Assembly: GCA_965224765.1 (NCBI GenBank)
Contig: CBDDAC010000012.1
Coordinates: 186,001 to 250,000, forward strand
DNA: 64,000 nucleotides
Direction of reading: 5' to 3'
Source of the DNA: CAZDBA01 sp965224765
GTDB taxonomy: Bacteria; Planctomycetota; Planctomycetia; Pirellulales; Pirellulaceae
Part shown: positions 1 to 8,677 of the stretch, piece by piece
Layout: each line of letters opens with the position of its first letter
How positions within the stretch are numbered: position 1 is the stretch's first letter
The notes under the pieces: model-generated
Database searches by the model: none
Told to the model about the DNA's origin: nothing
The model's input: the letters and a program-made list of their open reading frames with translations, nothing else
Made by a program: the position numbers and the translations under genes

Positions 1-1339
1 GCTGAAGCCTTTTGTATCCGCCCAACGTTGACTCCAGCACCTCGGTGCTCACCACCAGACGAAACTTGGAGTACGGCGAATCGAGCAAGCGATGTTCGCA
101 TTGCTCATAGACTTGAACCAACATCAAATAAACTTTCTGAACGATGTCTCCCTGCAAATTAAGTTTGGCCAATTGCCGTTTCAATTGATTCGTCGCCCCA
201 GCATACACACCTTGCTGGTTACTAAATCGTAGCACACTTGAGACGATCGCCTGGCACTGCCGCCATTGCCGAGCGGATTCAGCAAATGCCTGGACCCAAC
301 CAAGTTTTTCCTTCAACCGATCCGTTGTCACGCCCTGGCTTTCAGCGGTTTCAGGATTTTCGAGGTGATGCTGGATCATCCGTTGCCATTTGAGTAACGG
401 CGAAAGAGTCATAAAGCGGCACTTGGATTTTTTCTTGGGCGGCAGAAAATGAGCCAACTCGGTTTGTTGAATCTGCGCAGCGGTGGTCTCGAGTTGCGAT
501 TCGAATTCCTGAAAGACATCATCTTTGCCAAGGGTGTGTTTGAGAATGTTGGCTGCTTTATGCTTGATGTCGTCCATCACTAGCACGGTTTTCCCCTGTT
601 TTTCAAAGCCTTTAATGCCCTCGTGCAGTTCACGGGCTCCGTCAACGACGATGCTCATCGGAACTCCAATCTTGCTTGAGAGCTCATCCAGCGCCAACGC
701 GACCGATTGCTTGTCACGCAAATCACCAGGCACGATTGCCAACACCGACATGTCGTCACGCCGCAACGAACGACCCTTGGGCAAGTCCGATTGCCGAATC
801 CCAAGGATGAGTAAAACGTTTTGCTTGGCCAGTTGAACACTGTGGTCGACCATCCATATCCAGTCGTCGGCCCGAGTGCCCGATGCCTGCAGCAAGCCAA
901 CGCCGCAGCGGCATAACCAGGTGCGAACCGTCGTCCAGTGCGGAATCTTGAATTCGACTCCCAACCATTGCTGGACGACTGAAAGGACCGCTTCGATAGG
1001 ACGAAACCCAATCACTTTGACCAGTTCCAAGCACATCGAAATCATTCTGGGGCCGAAGCTGTGATTGGCAATGATCGGAGCAGCGGGCAGGCATTGGTGA
1101 TCACGCCGTTGTTGGAGCTCCCGCTTGAGTTGAGCGAGTTCATTGGCTTGACGGGTAACCTGAAGTTCAACAGCACGCTTCTCATTGACCAGTCGTTGTC
1201 GATGATGGTCTGAATCTGCCAGCTGTTGCTTAAGACGTTGGTTTGCGTCACGTTGCTTTTCGCGTGAGCGAAAAAGACTACGTACAATTTCTCGGGCACG
1301 TGACTTGAAATGAGGGACCGTAAAAGTAGATAATGTCAT
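1..1339 (-). CDS. DDE-type transposase-like protein, 3' end outside window
   Basis: The frame is open from an ATG at 1339 to the window edge, giving 446 visible residues and no stop. The first ~90 residues are rich in charged and Gln residues (R, E, K, Q, L) and probably form a coiled coil. After it comes a catalytic-looking core: MVDHS near residue 164, VVDGARELHEGI near 233, VMDDIK near 254 and TEVLESTLGGYK near 431. Ordered Asp, Asp and Glu motifs of this kind are what DDE (RNase H-fold) transposases carry. I cannot assign an IS family. A 10-bp inverted repeat (1341-1350 and 1389-1398) lies directly upstream of the start and could be an operator or part of an element end. The left end and stop codon are not visible, so intactness cannot be judged. 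Confidence 0.7.
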   Translation of the reverse strand, partial: MTLSTFTVPHFKSRAREIVRSLFRSREKQRDANQRLKQQLADSDHHRQRLVNEKRAVELQVTRQANELAQLKRELQQRRDHQCLPAAPIIANHSFGPRMISMCLELVKVIGFRPIEAVLSVVQQWLGVEFKIPHWTTVRTWLCRCGVGLLQASGTRADDWIWMVDHSVQLAKQNVLLILGIRQSDLPKGRSLRRDDMSVLAIVPGDLRDKQSVALALDELSSKIGVPMSIVVDGARELHEGIKGFEKQGKTVLVMDDIKHKAANILKHTLGKDDVFQEFESQLETTAAQIQQTELAHFLPPKKKSKCRFMTLSPLLKWQRMIQHHLENPETAESQGVTTDRLKEKLGWVQAFAESARQWRQCQAIVSSVLRFSNQQGVYAGATNQLKRQLAKLNLQGDIVQKVYLMLVQVYEQCEHRLLDSPYSKFRLVVSTEVLESTLGGYKRLQ

Positions 1340-1847
1340 CGTTGCGTTTCTTCGTTATGGGATTTTTTACCGAAGAGACTATTTCGCGGAAACGCAACAC
1401 TTTTAAAATACCAATCTTCCCCAAATTTCCCAATCGTGCCTGGATTCATCACCCCAGGTTGAGGCTCCTGCCGAAACAATTCTTATTCCTCTCAAACGTG
1501 GAACTTGGCCCTATACCAGGGACCGTTTTGAATTGACGCGTAACAAGGCGAAGAACACCGGTGTATCTGAGGTTCTCGGCCCGCCAATCGAAGACGGGGG
1601 AGGTACGATTCGCGGTCAGTCGAGTTTCCTGCACGGCCTACGATCAGCCGTAAAAATGCGGAGCGTGAATTTCGCCGCATCAAAAGCTCTTCCGCCACTT
1701 CATCCCGCAAACCCTGCAAAACGTCGAATTCTTAGGGAAACGAGAACTTTGTGTGAACTGGCTTCCAAATCACCTTGTCGAACTCCGGTGAGATATGGTT
1801 ACAATGAAGAGATCAGACTGAACATTGAAATTATTGGAAAGATAAAC
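1340..1847. other. Intergenic region with a 10-bp inverted repeat
   Basis: About 500 bp lie between the divergent transposase-like gene and the peptidase gene. GTTGCGTTTC at 1341-1350 is the exact reverse complement of GAAACGCAAC at 1389-1398, separated by 38 bp and touching the transposase start. The peptidase frame is open back to 1533, but the signal-peptide start at 1848 argues that the upstream part is not translated. Nothing else was recognised. Confidence 0.5.
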
Positions 1848-3089
1848 ATGTTGGTTCATAAACTATTGCTGAGCACGCTCTTTGCGTGTTTGCTCATGGG
1901 CATTTCCTATGGGCAGGACGATCAGGTCACCGAAGAGGCCGAAACAACCGAACAAGCAGCCTCCGAGACTCAGGAAGAAGCAGCCTCCGAGACTCAGGAA
2001 GAAGAAGCCGAAGAAGAAGAAGAAGCCGAAGAAGTCAAACCTGCTTACGATTTCACGATCAAACATAATCACGATAGAACTGATGTAAAAAGCCAGGGTG
2101 CGACTGGAACCTGCTGGTGTTTCGCCACGGTATCTTTCCTTGAATCGGAATTGCTACGCGAAGGCAAAGGTGAACTCAACATTTCTGAAATGTTCATCGT
2201 GAAAAACATCTACATGGACAAAGCCTTCAACTACGTCCACCGCAATGGAAAAGCCAACTTTGGCGAAGGCGCGTTGTCTCACGACTTCATTCGTGCAGCA
2301 AGCCGACACGGCTTGGTTCCCGAAGAAATCTACGATGGCTTGGACGAAGGCGTTTCGGCCCACAACCACAGTGAAATGGTTGCATTACTCGAAGGCATGC
2401 TTGAAGGGCTAGTCAAAAAAGGCAGTCCTTCCAAAAAATGGGATGACGCGTTCAACAAGGTTGTTGAAACGTACCTCGGCTCTGCCCCGAGTGAGTTCAA
2501 CTATGGCGGACAAAGCTACACTCCAAAATCATTCGCCGATTCCCTTGGATTCAGCGCCAAAAACTACGTCAACATGACTTCGTTCAACCACCATCCGTTT
2601 GGTGAAGAATGTGTTCTGGAGATTCCAGACAACTTCTCCAGCGGAGCGTATCTCAATGTGCCAATCGATCATATTATTCAAACCATCGACCATGCAGTTG
2701 AGAATGGTTTCACCGTGGCATGGGACGGCGACGTCAGCGAAAGGACCTTCAATCGTAATCAAGGATTGGCAATCATGCCTGCCGACCCGAATCGTCGAAA
2801 CATGTACCGAGTGCCTGGTGAGGAAATCAACTTCACTCAGGATATGCGTCAGGAGACTTTCGAAACACACAGCCTGACTGATGATCACTTGATGCACTTG
2901 ACCGGCATTGCCCATGACAACGTAGGAAACAAGTACTACATCATCAAAAACTCATGGGGTGAAGTCGGCGCGCATGATGGCTATCTTTACATGTCAGAAG
3001 CTTACGTCCGAGCAAAAACGATTGCGATTACACTACACAAGGACGGTGTTCCCAAAAAATCAACCGTTGAGCCGCAAGCTTCTAAGTAA
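1848..3089 (+). CDS. Secreted C1-family (papain/bleomycin-hydrolase-like) cysteine peptidase
   Basis: This is a 413-residue protein. The start at 1848 is chosen because it gives a clean signal peptide (MLVHKLLLSTLFACLLMGIS, cleavage near YGQ-DD). Residues ~25-62 are an acidic low-complexity linker made partly of a tandemly repeated 24-bp unit. The peptidase core shows KSQGATGTCWCFA with the Gln and catalytic Cys, LMHLTGIAHD with the catalytic His, and YYIIKNSWGE with the Asn. This is the Cys-His-Asn order of papain-like enzymes. The insertions and the spacing between Cys and His resemble the C1B aminopeptidase C/bleomycin hydrolase group (inference). Export suggests periplasmic or extracellular peptide degradation. 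A small membrane-protein gene follows 26 bp downstream. Confidence 0.85.
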   Translation: MLVHKLLLSTLFACLLMGISYGQDDQVTEEAETTEQAASETQEEAASETQEEEAEEEEEAEEVKPAYDFTIKHNHDRTDVKSQGATGTCWCFATVSFLESELLREGKGELNISEMFIVKNIYMDKAFNYVHRNGKANFGEGALSHDFIRAASRHGLVPEEIYDGLDEGVSAHNHSEMVALLEGMLEGLVKKGSPSKKWDDAFNKVVETYLGSAPSEFNYGGQSYTPKSFADSLGFSAKNYVNMTSFNHHPFGEECVLEIPDNFSSGAYLNVPIDHIIQTIDHAVENGFTVAWDGDVSERTFNRNQGLAIMPADPNRRNMYRVPGEEINFTQDMRQETFETHSLTDDHLMHLTGIAHDNVGNKYYIIKNSWGEVGAHDGYLYMSEAYVRAKTIAITLHKDGVPKKSTVEPQASK

Positions 3090-3115
3090 CGCATTGCCTT
3101 GAACCGAGTTCCTGG

Positions 3116-3592
3116 TTGAACACTCGATTGCAATCCATTTTCCAATACTTGTTCGTCGTTACGATTCTCTGGTTGGGATTTGTAACAGCGATTAGTTTTA
3201 TGGAAACACCTCTTCGGTTTCAGCCGGAGCAGGTACCACGTGCGCATTCACTGGCAATCGGGAATCTCGTTTTTCATTCGCTCAATGGCGCCGAAGTCTT
3301 TTTCGGGTCAGTGACACTGATCGGACTTTTCTGTGGTGTATGGAATCGACTTTCCTGGACGATCAGCATCACTCTCCTGATGTTGTTGGCATTTCAAACG
3401 TGGATTTTATTTGCGATTCTCGATGACCGAACGATGGCAAAGATACGCGGAGAGGAAATACCTGATTCGCTTTGGCACTCGATCTACATAGGCTCGGAGG
3501 GCCTCAAAGTCGCCCTATTGCTCGTTCTGATCGTTCTGCAGATCCGGCAATACCGACGCAATGTCATCGAACACGCCCAGCTAGGTAAATAG
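3116..3592 (+). CDS. Small four-helix membrane protein of unknown function
   Basis: The protein has about 158 residues if translation begins at the TTG at 3116. No ATG gives the first helix, so the start is uncertain. Four hydrophobic segments are visible: YLFVVTILWLGFVTAI near residues 10-25, VFFGSVTLIGLFCGVW near 60-76, a third rich in Leu and Ile near 80-103, and ALLLVLIVLQI near 133-143. The C-terminal tail is basic. The first loop holds METPLRF, a motif seen in small planctomycete and bacteroidete membrane proteins with no assigned role. It lies 26 bp after the peptidase gene on the same strand, so co-transcription is plausible. Confidence 0.65.
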   Translation: MNTRLQSIFQYLFVVTILWLGFVTAISFMETPLRFQPEQVPRAHSLAIGNLVFHSLNGAEVFFGSVTLIGLFCGVWNRLSWTISITLLMLLAFQTWILFAILDDRTMAKIRGEEIPDSLWHSIYIGSEGLKVALLLVLIVLQIRQYRRNVIEHAQLGK

Positions 3593-3842
3593 ACGCTGGG
3601 TTCGCCCGCCTCAATTGCTGCCAAAAAGCGAATCGCGTGGTATCGGCGACTCAAAAAATGTTCCTTCTTTCACGAAACCGATAATTGACGGTTGACTCCC
3701 ACACCATTAAGGGCTTTCATACTGCATACTAAATCCTTTTTTGGCGGGACAGGAACACCTTTAACGCAATTTGCGTAGAAGGCTAACCGCCACAGGACCA
3801 ATCAAAAATCATCTCGAAATCCAAAATTTCATCGGAGACACC

Positions 3843-4925
3843 ATGAAACTGAAATTAAACCTCCTTGCCCTTGCTGCAATTGTTTGCGGCTTGGTCATCT
3901 CATCGACATCTGTCGGGCAGGACTTGGCAATTGGCGACAAAGCCCCCGTTCTTGACGTCGAACACTGGGTCAGCAATGGCAACGGCGAATTCAAAGAAAT
4001 TACTGAGTTTAAAAAAGGCAAAGTCTACGTCGTTGAATTCTGGGCCACATGGTGCGGTCCTTGCATCGCTTCGATGCCACATTTGAGCGAACTGCAAAAA
4101 GAGCATGCAGAAGCCGGACTTCAAATCATCAGCATCAGTGACGAAGACCTGGAAACGGTAGAAGAGTTTCTCGAAGGCGATGTCCGTGGCGGCGATGGAA
4201 CTTACGCTGAACTGACTTCGACCTACTGCTTGACCACCGACCCTGATGGTGAGTCCCAAGAAGAATACATGGAAGCCGCTGGCCAAAACGGCATCCCAGC
4301 TGCGTTCATCGTCGGCAAAGACGGCAAAATTGAATGGATTGGTCACCCAATGGAAATCGATGAACCAATCAACGCAATTTTGAACGATAAATGGGACCGC
4401 GACGCATACGCTGCGGATCAAACAGCGATGGAAGAACTGATGGGTGAACTTCAAGAGCTCATGCAAGAAGATGACGCTGAAGCAGCTCTTGAGTTGGTCG
4501 AAGAAAATATGAGCGAATTCAAAACCGAATCTCTCAAAGCTCGACTCAAGCAGATTCGACTGAGCCTCTTGATGACGACTGGTGGCGAAAAAGCTGCTGA
4601 GGCGTTGGGTGAATTCGCAGAAGCCAACAAAGAAGATCCAATGATGCTTAACCAGATGGCTTGGGCAATTGTCGAACAGGACATGGCTGGCGAAGATGTT
4701 GACAAGGCCGTGATCGACGCAGCAGCCAAAGCCGCTCAATACGCCGTTGAAGCCGCTCCAGAAGATGGCGCGATCATGGACACCCTGGCGCACCTGTTGT
4801 ACCTACAGGGCGACCTCGACAAGGCAATCGAAGTTCAAACCAAAGCAGTCGAACTCGGCGGAGAGATGGCTGAAGAGCTTCAAGTTTTCCTTGACGAACT
4901 TCTCGAAGAAAAAGACGACGAGTAA
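3843..4925 (+). CDS. Exported TlpA-like thioredoxin with C-terminal TPR region
   Basis: This is a 360-residue protein starting at the ATG at 3843, which begins a signal peptide (KLKLNLLALAAIVCGLVISS). The thioredoxin-fold domain spans roughly residues 30-190 and carries VVEFWATWCGPCIASMPHL, the WCGPC redox motif of the TlpA/ResA group, and a cis-Pro region at NGIPAAFIV. The second half (about 200-360) is acidic and helical, and its end (DTLAHLLYLQGDLDKAIEVQ) reads as a tetratricopeptide repeat. The probable role is thiol-disulfide exchange or reduction in the periplasm; the partner is unknown. A strong intrinsic terminator follows at 4952. Confidence 0.88.
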   Translation: MKLKLNLLALAAIVCGLVISSTSVGQDLAIGDKAPVLDVEHWVSNGNGEFKEITEFKKGKVYVVEFWATWCGPCIASMPHLSELQKEHAEAGLQIISISDEDLETVEEFLEGDVRGGDGTYAELTSTYCLTTDPDGESQEEYMEAAGQNGIPAAFIVGKDGKIEWIGHPMEIDEPINAILNDKWDRDAYAADQTAMEELMGELQELMQEDDAEAALELVEENMSEFKTESLKARLKQIRLSLLMTTGGEKAAEALGEFAEANKEDPMMLNQMAWAIVEQDMAGEDVDKAVIDAAAKAAQYAVEAAPEDGAIMDTLAHLLYLQGDLDKAIEVQTKAVELGGEMAEELQVFLDELLEEKDDE

Positions 4926-4951
4926 ATTCCTCGACTGGCGGATCAATCTCA

Positions 4952-4981
4952 CAGGCTCGGACTTTCCGGGCCTGTTTTTTT
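4952..4981 (+). terminator. Rho-independent terminator after the TlpA-like gene
   Basis: CAGGCTCGG and CCGGGCCTG form a 9-bp stem with one G-T wobble around an ACTTT loop, followed by seven T residues. It ends the plus-strand TlpA-like gene and touches the stop codon of the convergent sigma-factor gene. Confidence 0.9.
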
Positions 4982-6251
4982 ATGCGCGACCTGAAATCTG
5001 TTTTTCGATAAACTGCCGTTCATGCTCCGAAGTCGCCAATTCAAGCGCCAATTTCCAATGCCGCAGGGCTTCAACCTCGTCATTTTTCATTTTGTAAACG
5101 TAGGCCAGTGCACATTCTAAATAAGAGTATTTCTCGAGAGCTTTATCGTTTGAGATCGAAAGCAATTCGGCAAGTGCGATATCGGCCTGCCCTGTTTCAG
5201 CTTTAGCAATCGCTCGGTTGAGTAGGTAGATCGGCGTCGGCAACAACTCAATCAATCGATCATAAAGCCTGACAATCACATTCCATGCGGTATCGTCATA
5301 AGATTCCGCCTTGCAGTGCTGCAACGCAATTCCCGCCTCAAGATGAAACGTCGAGATAATTTCAGGCTCTGCAGAACGAGCCAGCCACATTTCCGCCGTC
5401 GAAATCAACTTCCGATCCCATGCGTTTCGGTCCTGCTCCCTCAAGCCCGCAACCGAACCATCTGTTTCGGTTCGAGAATCGAATCGGGCCGCATGAAACA
5501 ACATCAGACTCAACAGTGCTTTGGTTGAAGCGTTACAGGTCACAGGCTCCTGGCATAGCAGATGGCACAATCGAGCCGCTTCTTCGCAGACATCTTCGCG
5601 GATCGTTTTGCTACCTGTGCTCGAACTGTATCCTTCGTTGAACATGAGATAAAGTACTTCATGAACCGAGGAAAGTCGTTCCGCAAGTGCGTCTGCGGCC
5701 GGCAGTTCGAGTTTAACCTGGGCCTGCTGCAACATTTGCTTGGCACGTTGAACCCGTTTCTTTGCCGTCTCGACTTCGATCAATAGTGCTGAAGCAATCT
5801 CGCGAACACCAAATCCACAGAGGACCTTAAGGCACAAGGCAATTTGCGATTTCCGGTCGAGCTTGGGTGAGCAGCAGGCAAAGATCATCCTCAACATGCT
5901 GTCGCCAACCTGGGATTCCTCAAATAGCTGGCTCCAGTCGGCAACCGCAGTACCAGGATTTGTCGCCAAAGCAAATTCGGCAGCAATCTGTTCTGTGGCG
6001 TTCCGTTCTCGTCGCTCTCTGCGAATGACATCAATTGCCTTGTTCTTGGCAACACGATGGATCCAGGCTGCGGGTTTATCTGGAACACCCTTGTTTTTCC
6101 AACTCTGCAATGCCTCAACTAGGGCAGATTGAACCGTATCCTCGATCAGCTCCAGTCGCGACAGCCCAAAAACACGAGTCAGAACAGCAACCAACCGGGC
6201 TGACTCGTGCCGAAAAAAGTGTTCCACCAATTGGTTGGTATCGTCACTCAT
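4980..6251 (-). CDS. ECF42-type RNA polymerase sigma factor with C-terminal TPR/DUF6596 extension
   Basis: This is a 423-residue protein; the start at 6251 (MSDDTNQLVEHFF) fits the family better than longer upstream frames. Region 2 covers about residues 8-80, with AWIHRVAKNKAIDVIRRERR as the promoter-recognising end. Region 4 lies near 135-190 (IALCLKVLCGFGVREIASAL, then TAKKRVQRAK). The remaining ~230 residues are a helical extension ending in a TPR-like stretch (LNRAIAKAETGQADIALAEL). ECF42 factors are known to carry this extension and to sit beside DGPF/YCII proteins, and such a gene lies 10 bp upstream. The extension probably replaces an anti-sigma factor as the regulatory device. No anti-sigma gene is visible nearby. 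Confidence 0.9.
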   Translation of the reverse strand: MSDDTNQLVEHFFRHESARLVAVLTRVFGLSRLELIEDTVQSALVEALQSWKNKGVPDKPAAWIHRVAKNKAIDVIRRERRERNATEQIAAEFALATNPGTAVADWSQLFEESQVGDSMLRMIFACCSPKLDRKSQIALCLKVLCGFGVREIASALLIEVETAKKRVQRAKQMLQQAQVKLELPAADALAERLSSVHEVLYLMFNEGYSSSTGSKTIREDVCEEAARLCHLLCQEPVTCNASTKALLSLMLFHAARFDSRTETDGSVAGLREQDRNAWDRKLISTAEMWLARSAEPEIISTFHLEAGIALQHCKAESYDDTAWNVIVRLYDRLIELLPTPIYLLNRAIAKAETGQADIALAELLSISNDKALEKYSYLECALAYVYKMKNDEVEALRHWKLALELATSEHERQFIEKQISGRA

Positions 6252-6261
6252 CAATCTATGG

Positions 6262-6606
6262 CTACTCAGAGGGAATATTCGCGACTTCACGAACTTCGAC
6301 GGTACCGCCGTCCAACAAGCCGGGACAGCCTTTCGCCAGTTCCGAAGCGGCCGCCAGTGAATCAGCTTCGACAATGCTGAAGCCACCGACCAACTCCTTG
6401 GATTCCGCAAAGGGTCCATCGGTCACGGATTTATCACTCTGAACAACTTGTCCTTCTGGCTTGAGTGCCTCACCTGGGGCAACCATCCATCCGCCTTCCA
6501 TCGCTTTACCAATCCATTTCAACCAAAGCCCGATGGTTTCCTGCATTTCCTCAGGTGATTTGTCTCCATCGCCACCACGGTATACGAACATATATTTTGC
6601 CATCAT
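6262..6606 (-). CDS. DGPF (YCII-related) domain protein, partner of the ECF42 sigma factor
   Basis: The protein has 114 residues. The next ATG at 6603 has the better-spaced ribosome binding site (GAAGGAAAA) and gives 113. It carries the diagnostic TDGPFAESKE motif, followed by LVGGFSIVEADS. The fold is the small ferredoxin-like YCII/DGPF domain. The gene is immediately upstream of the ECF42 sigma factor on the same strand with a 10-bp gap. That is the conserved arrangement described for ECF42 clusters, where DGPF proteins are regulon members and possible signal partners. The biochemical activity of DGPF proteins is not established. Confidence 0.9.
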   Translation of the reverse strand: MMAKYMFVYRGGDGDKSPEEMQETIGLWLKWIGKAMEGGWMVAPGEALKPEGQVVQSDKSVTDGPFAESKELVGGFSIVEADSLAAASELAKGCPGLLDGGTVEVREVANIPSE

Positions 6607-6724
6607 TTTTCCTTCGATAAATCAAAATTGTATTCCGCAAAATTGCGGTTTGCTAATGTGACGATCCGGGACCAACCAGGGGGACACAAAAGAAAAAAAG
6701 AAATCTGAAAAATCCACGAATGCA

Positions 6725-7191
6725 TCAAACGCTCGGCATTCCTTGAATTCTTCGCCATGCGCTTAGCTGTCCAAGTGGCAGTTTTCGTGCAGCAACATCA
6801 AATAAGGCAACGCAATTCCGACGGTAGGCATCACCGGCTGCCATCTCTCCAGAATCATTGTCTGCTCGAAGCAATCGTCTCCACTGTTTTCCAGCAATTT
6901 CGTGACGCGATCATGCCCCGAAACAAAGGCCTCGACCAACTCATCACGTGAGGCATAGAGACTGACATCAGATTCGGGTTTGGACTGCATACCAAATTGA
7001 TGCTCCTTCGGATCCTCAAATGCCTTGCCTTCGATCAAAGATGCGATGATTGGCACGTAAACATTCAGGTGGCTCAGAACCCATGCTGGATGATTTGCCG
7101 CAGCCTGGCCAGCCGGTGCAGGCTGCAGGGTCATTTGCTCATTGTTAAGATCTGAAACCAACCGCACGCCGTAGTCCGCGTTTTTTTCCAC
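6725..7191 (-). CDS. DinB-family protein with a 3' frameshift
   Basis: The intact reading frame runs 7191-6763 (142 residues) from a GTG start and ends prematurely as HENCHLDS. The family usually ends HLGQxSAWRRxxGxPSV. Adding one G after the TTGG at about 6772 restores HLGQLSAWRRIQGMPSV followed by a TGA at 6725-6727. The C-terminus is therefore present but out of frame by one base. DinB-like proteins form a four-helix bundle with a metal site of three His; the helix motif HPAWVLSHL near residues 34-42 and HENCH near the end fit this. The function is unknown, possibly thiol-dependent transferase-like. The neighbours are the ECF42 pair, whose clusters often carry accessory enzymes. Confidence 0.75.
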
Positions 7192-7733
7192 GAATACAAT
7201 AGACCCTCAATAATCGCCGACATTTGGTTCCACTTTCTACTATCAAATCTGATGGGATGATTCACGTTGACGAATCGTCAATTGAACAGTTCAGGAATTT
7301 TAGCAACTAGAGCAAGTTGCACATCCCTATCGCATTTCCGCATCTTGTTTTTGTGAACAAAACAATGAAAAAACGCTTCCACAAATCGAAAAAATGCTCT
7401 GGCACCTAAAGTGTAGTGCCCCCCCCACCTGCCAATGTCGTGAAGCGACCATTCCTAGCAGCCTAGGGTTTCAAACCCAAGGTATCGGCTCCCATGAATC
7501 ATTGAGTCACGGCGAAGTCGTGTTTTCTTCATCCGCATACGAATCTAAAGATGAACCCAGCATTAGACCGGCTTCTAACGTAGACGCTGGCTTTTAGGTC
7601 AGGCTTCGGGTTACCATTGCCTCCTTCTCAGGATCCACTTGCCGCGGAGCGGCTAATTCCATTAGCCCCAGACTTTCAGTCTGGGGTGACATCACCCCAT
7701 AAACGAATGTCGCAGTAACTAAACGGAGAAACG
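7192..7733. other. Intergenic region carrying dispersed repeats
   Basis: No convincing gene was found in this ~540-bp stretch. It carries a REP-like palindrome (7641-7699) and, just upstream, a short piece resembling the second repeat family (TTCGGGTTACCATTGCC near 7606-7622). The rest shows no recognised signal. Confidence 0.5.
7641..7699. repeat. REP-like palindromic repeat, family A, intact copy
   Basis: The copy consists of GCCGCGGAGCGGC, a short AT-rich spacer, then the palindrome CCCCAGACT-TTC-AGTCTGGGG and a terminal GTGACATCACCCC hairpin. The two halves recur, separated by the IS1182-type element, at 20737-20758 and 22549-22584 with very few mismatches. Confidence 0.8.
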
Positions 7734-8639
7734 TTAAGACTTGGCAACAAACTCTGCCAAACGCTTCTTTCCCAGCTGACAATACTCTTTCACGCAATCA
7801 ATAGCGATAAAATTACGTTCCAGGTTTGTCGCAGCGATCGCGGTTGTCCCGGCACCAGAGAATGGATCGAGTACGGTTCCCCCTTCTGGACACGTTGCCC
7901 TGATACAGGTCTCAACCAGTGCCTGAGGGTAAACAGCGAAATGGGCTTCTCGACATTTCGAAAGGGGAATCGACCAAACCGTTCGCTTATTGCGGCCCTT
8001 GGGGTGAAAAGCTTGATCCCATCGGCCATCATGCAGGTTATTGCTTCCCCCGTTTTTTCCTTGCTCAGGCGTTCCATCTCGTTGCCCAAAATGCCCCCTG
8101 CCGCCCTTCATCTTGGACTTTTCACTAAACGTCACATGTGGCTCTCGAATTGCGTCGGCATCATAGTAATAATCTTTCTCACGACTAAAAAAGAAGATGT
8201 ACTCATGATCGGTGGTTGGGCGAGTCTTTACGCTTGATGGCATCGCATTGGGTTTATGCCAGATACAATCACTACGAAGAATCCATCCATCATCTTGCAT
8301 CGCAATCGCCAACCGCCAAGGCATGCCCTGCATTTGTCCAGAGACGTATTTATCACCGATGACGATCCATGCGGATCCCGTCGGCTTGAGCACTCTTTTC
8401 AATTCCGCGAACAACTCCGTCAAACGCTCCACATAAGCGACTGGAGAAGCTTCCTGCCCGATCTGCTTGTCGCTGCCATAGTCTCTTTGTTGAAAATATG
8501 GCGGGCTGGTCACGATAGTATCTGCACACTGGTCGGGCAATGAACGCACGATGACTTCGGCGTCTCCGCAGAGAAACTGGTTAAGGTATCGGATTCTACA
8601 TTTCCGATTTTCCTTCGGTGACGTTTTGGCGGTCGTCAT
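7734..8639 (-). CDS. Orphan type II DNA methyltransferase (SPPY amino-methyltransferase)
   Basis: This is a 301-residue protein. The start at 8639 is preceded by GGGGGAGAGGGATTTCC, a strong ribosome binding site. DTIVTSPPYFQQRDYG (motif IV, SPPY) comes near residue 40, and VLDPFSGAGTTAIAA (motif I, S-adenosylmethionine binding) near residue 265. The order IV before I is typical of the beta class, and SPPY is most often found in N4-cytosine enzymes, with some N6-adenine ones. KPNAMPSSVKTRPTTDHEYI is the usual conserved middle block. No restriction endonuclease gene is adjacent, so it looks like a solitary methylase. The target sequence cannot be read from the protein. Confidence 0.9.
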   Translation of the reverse strand: MTTAKTSPKENRKCRIRYLNQFLCGDAEVIVRSLPDQCADTIVTSPPYFQQRDYGSDKQIGQEASPVAYVERLTELFAELKRVLKPTGSAWIVIGDKYVSGQMQGMPWRLAIAMQDDGWILRSDCIWHKPNAMPSSVKTRPTTDHEYIFFFSREKDYYYDADAIREPHVTFSEKSKMKGGRGHFGQRDGTPEQGKNGGSNNLHDGRWDQAFHPKGRNKRTVWSIPLSKCREAHFAVYPQALVETCIRATCPEGGTVLDPFSGAGTTAIAATNLERNFIAIDCVKEYCQLGKKRLAEFVAKS

Positions 8640-8677
8640 GGAAATCCCTCTCCCCCTCATTCAATGGTTCAGATTAC

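Noticed and set aside
1533..1847. N-terminal extension of the C1-type peptidase
   Set aside because: The signal peptide beginning at 1848 would be buried, and the extension has no protein-like pattern.
3900..4793. 297-residue frame antisense to the TlpA-like gene
   Set aside because: A shadow of the codon bias of the plus-strand gene; no domain or start signal.
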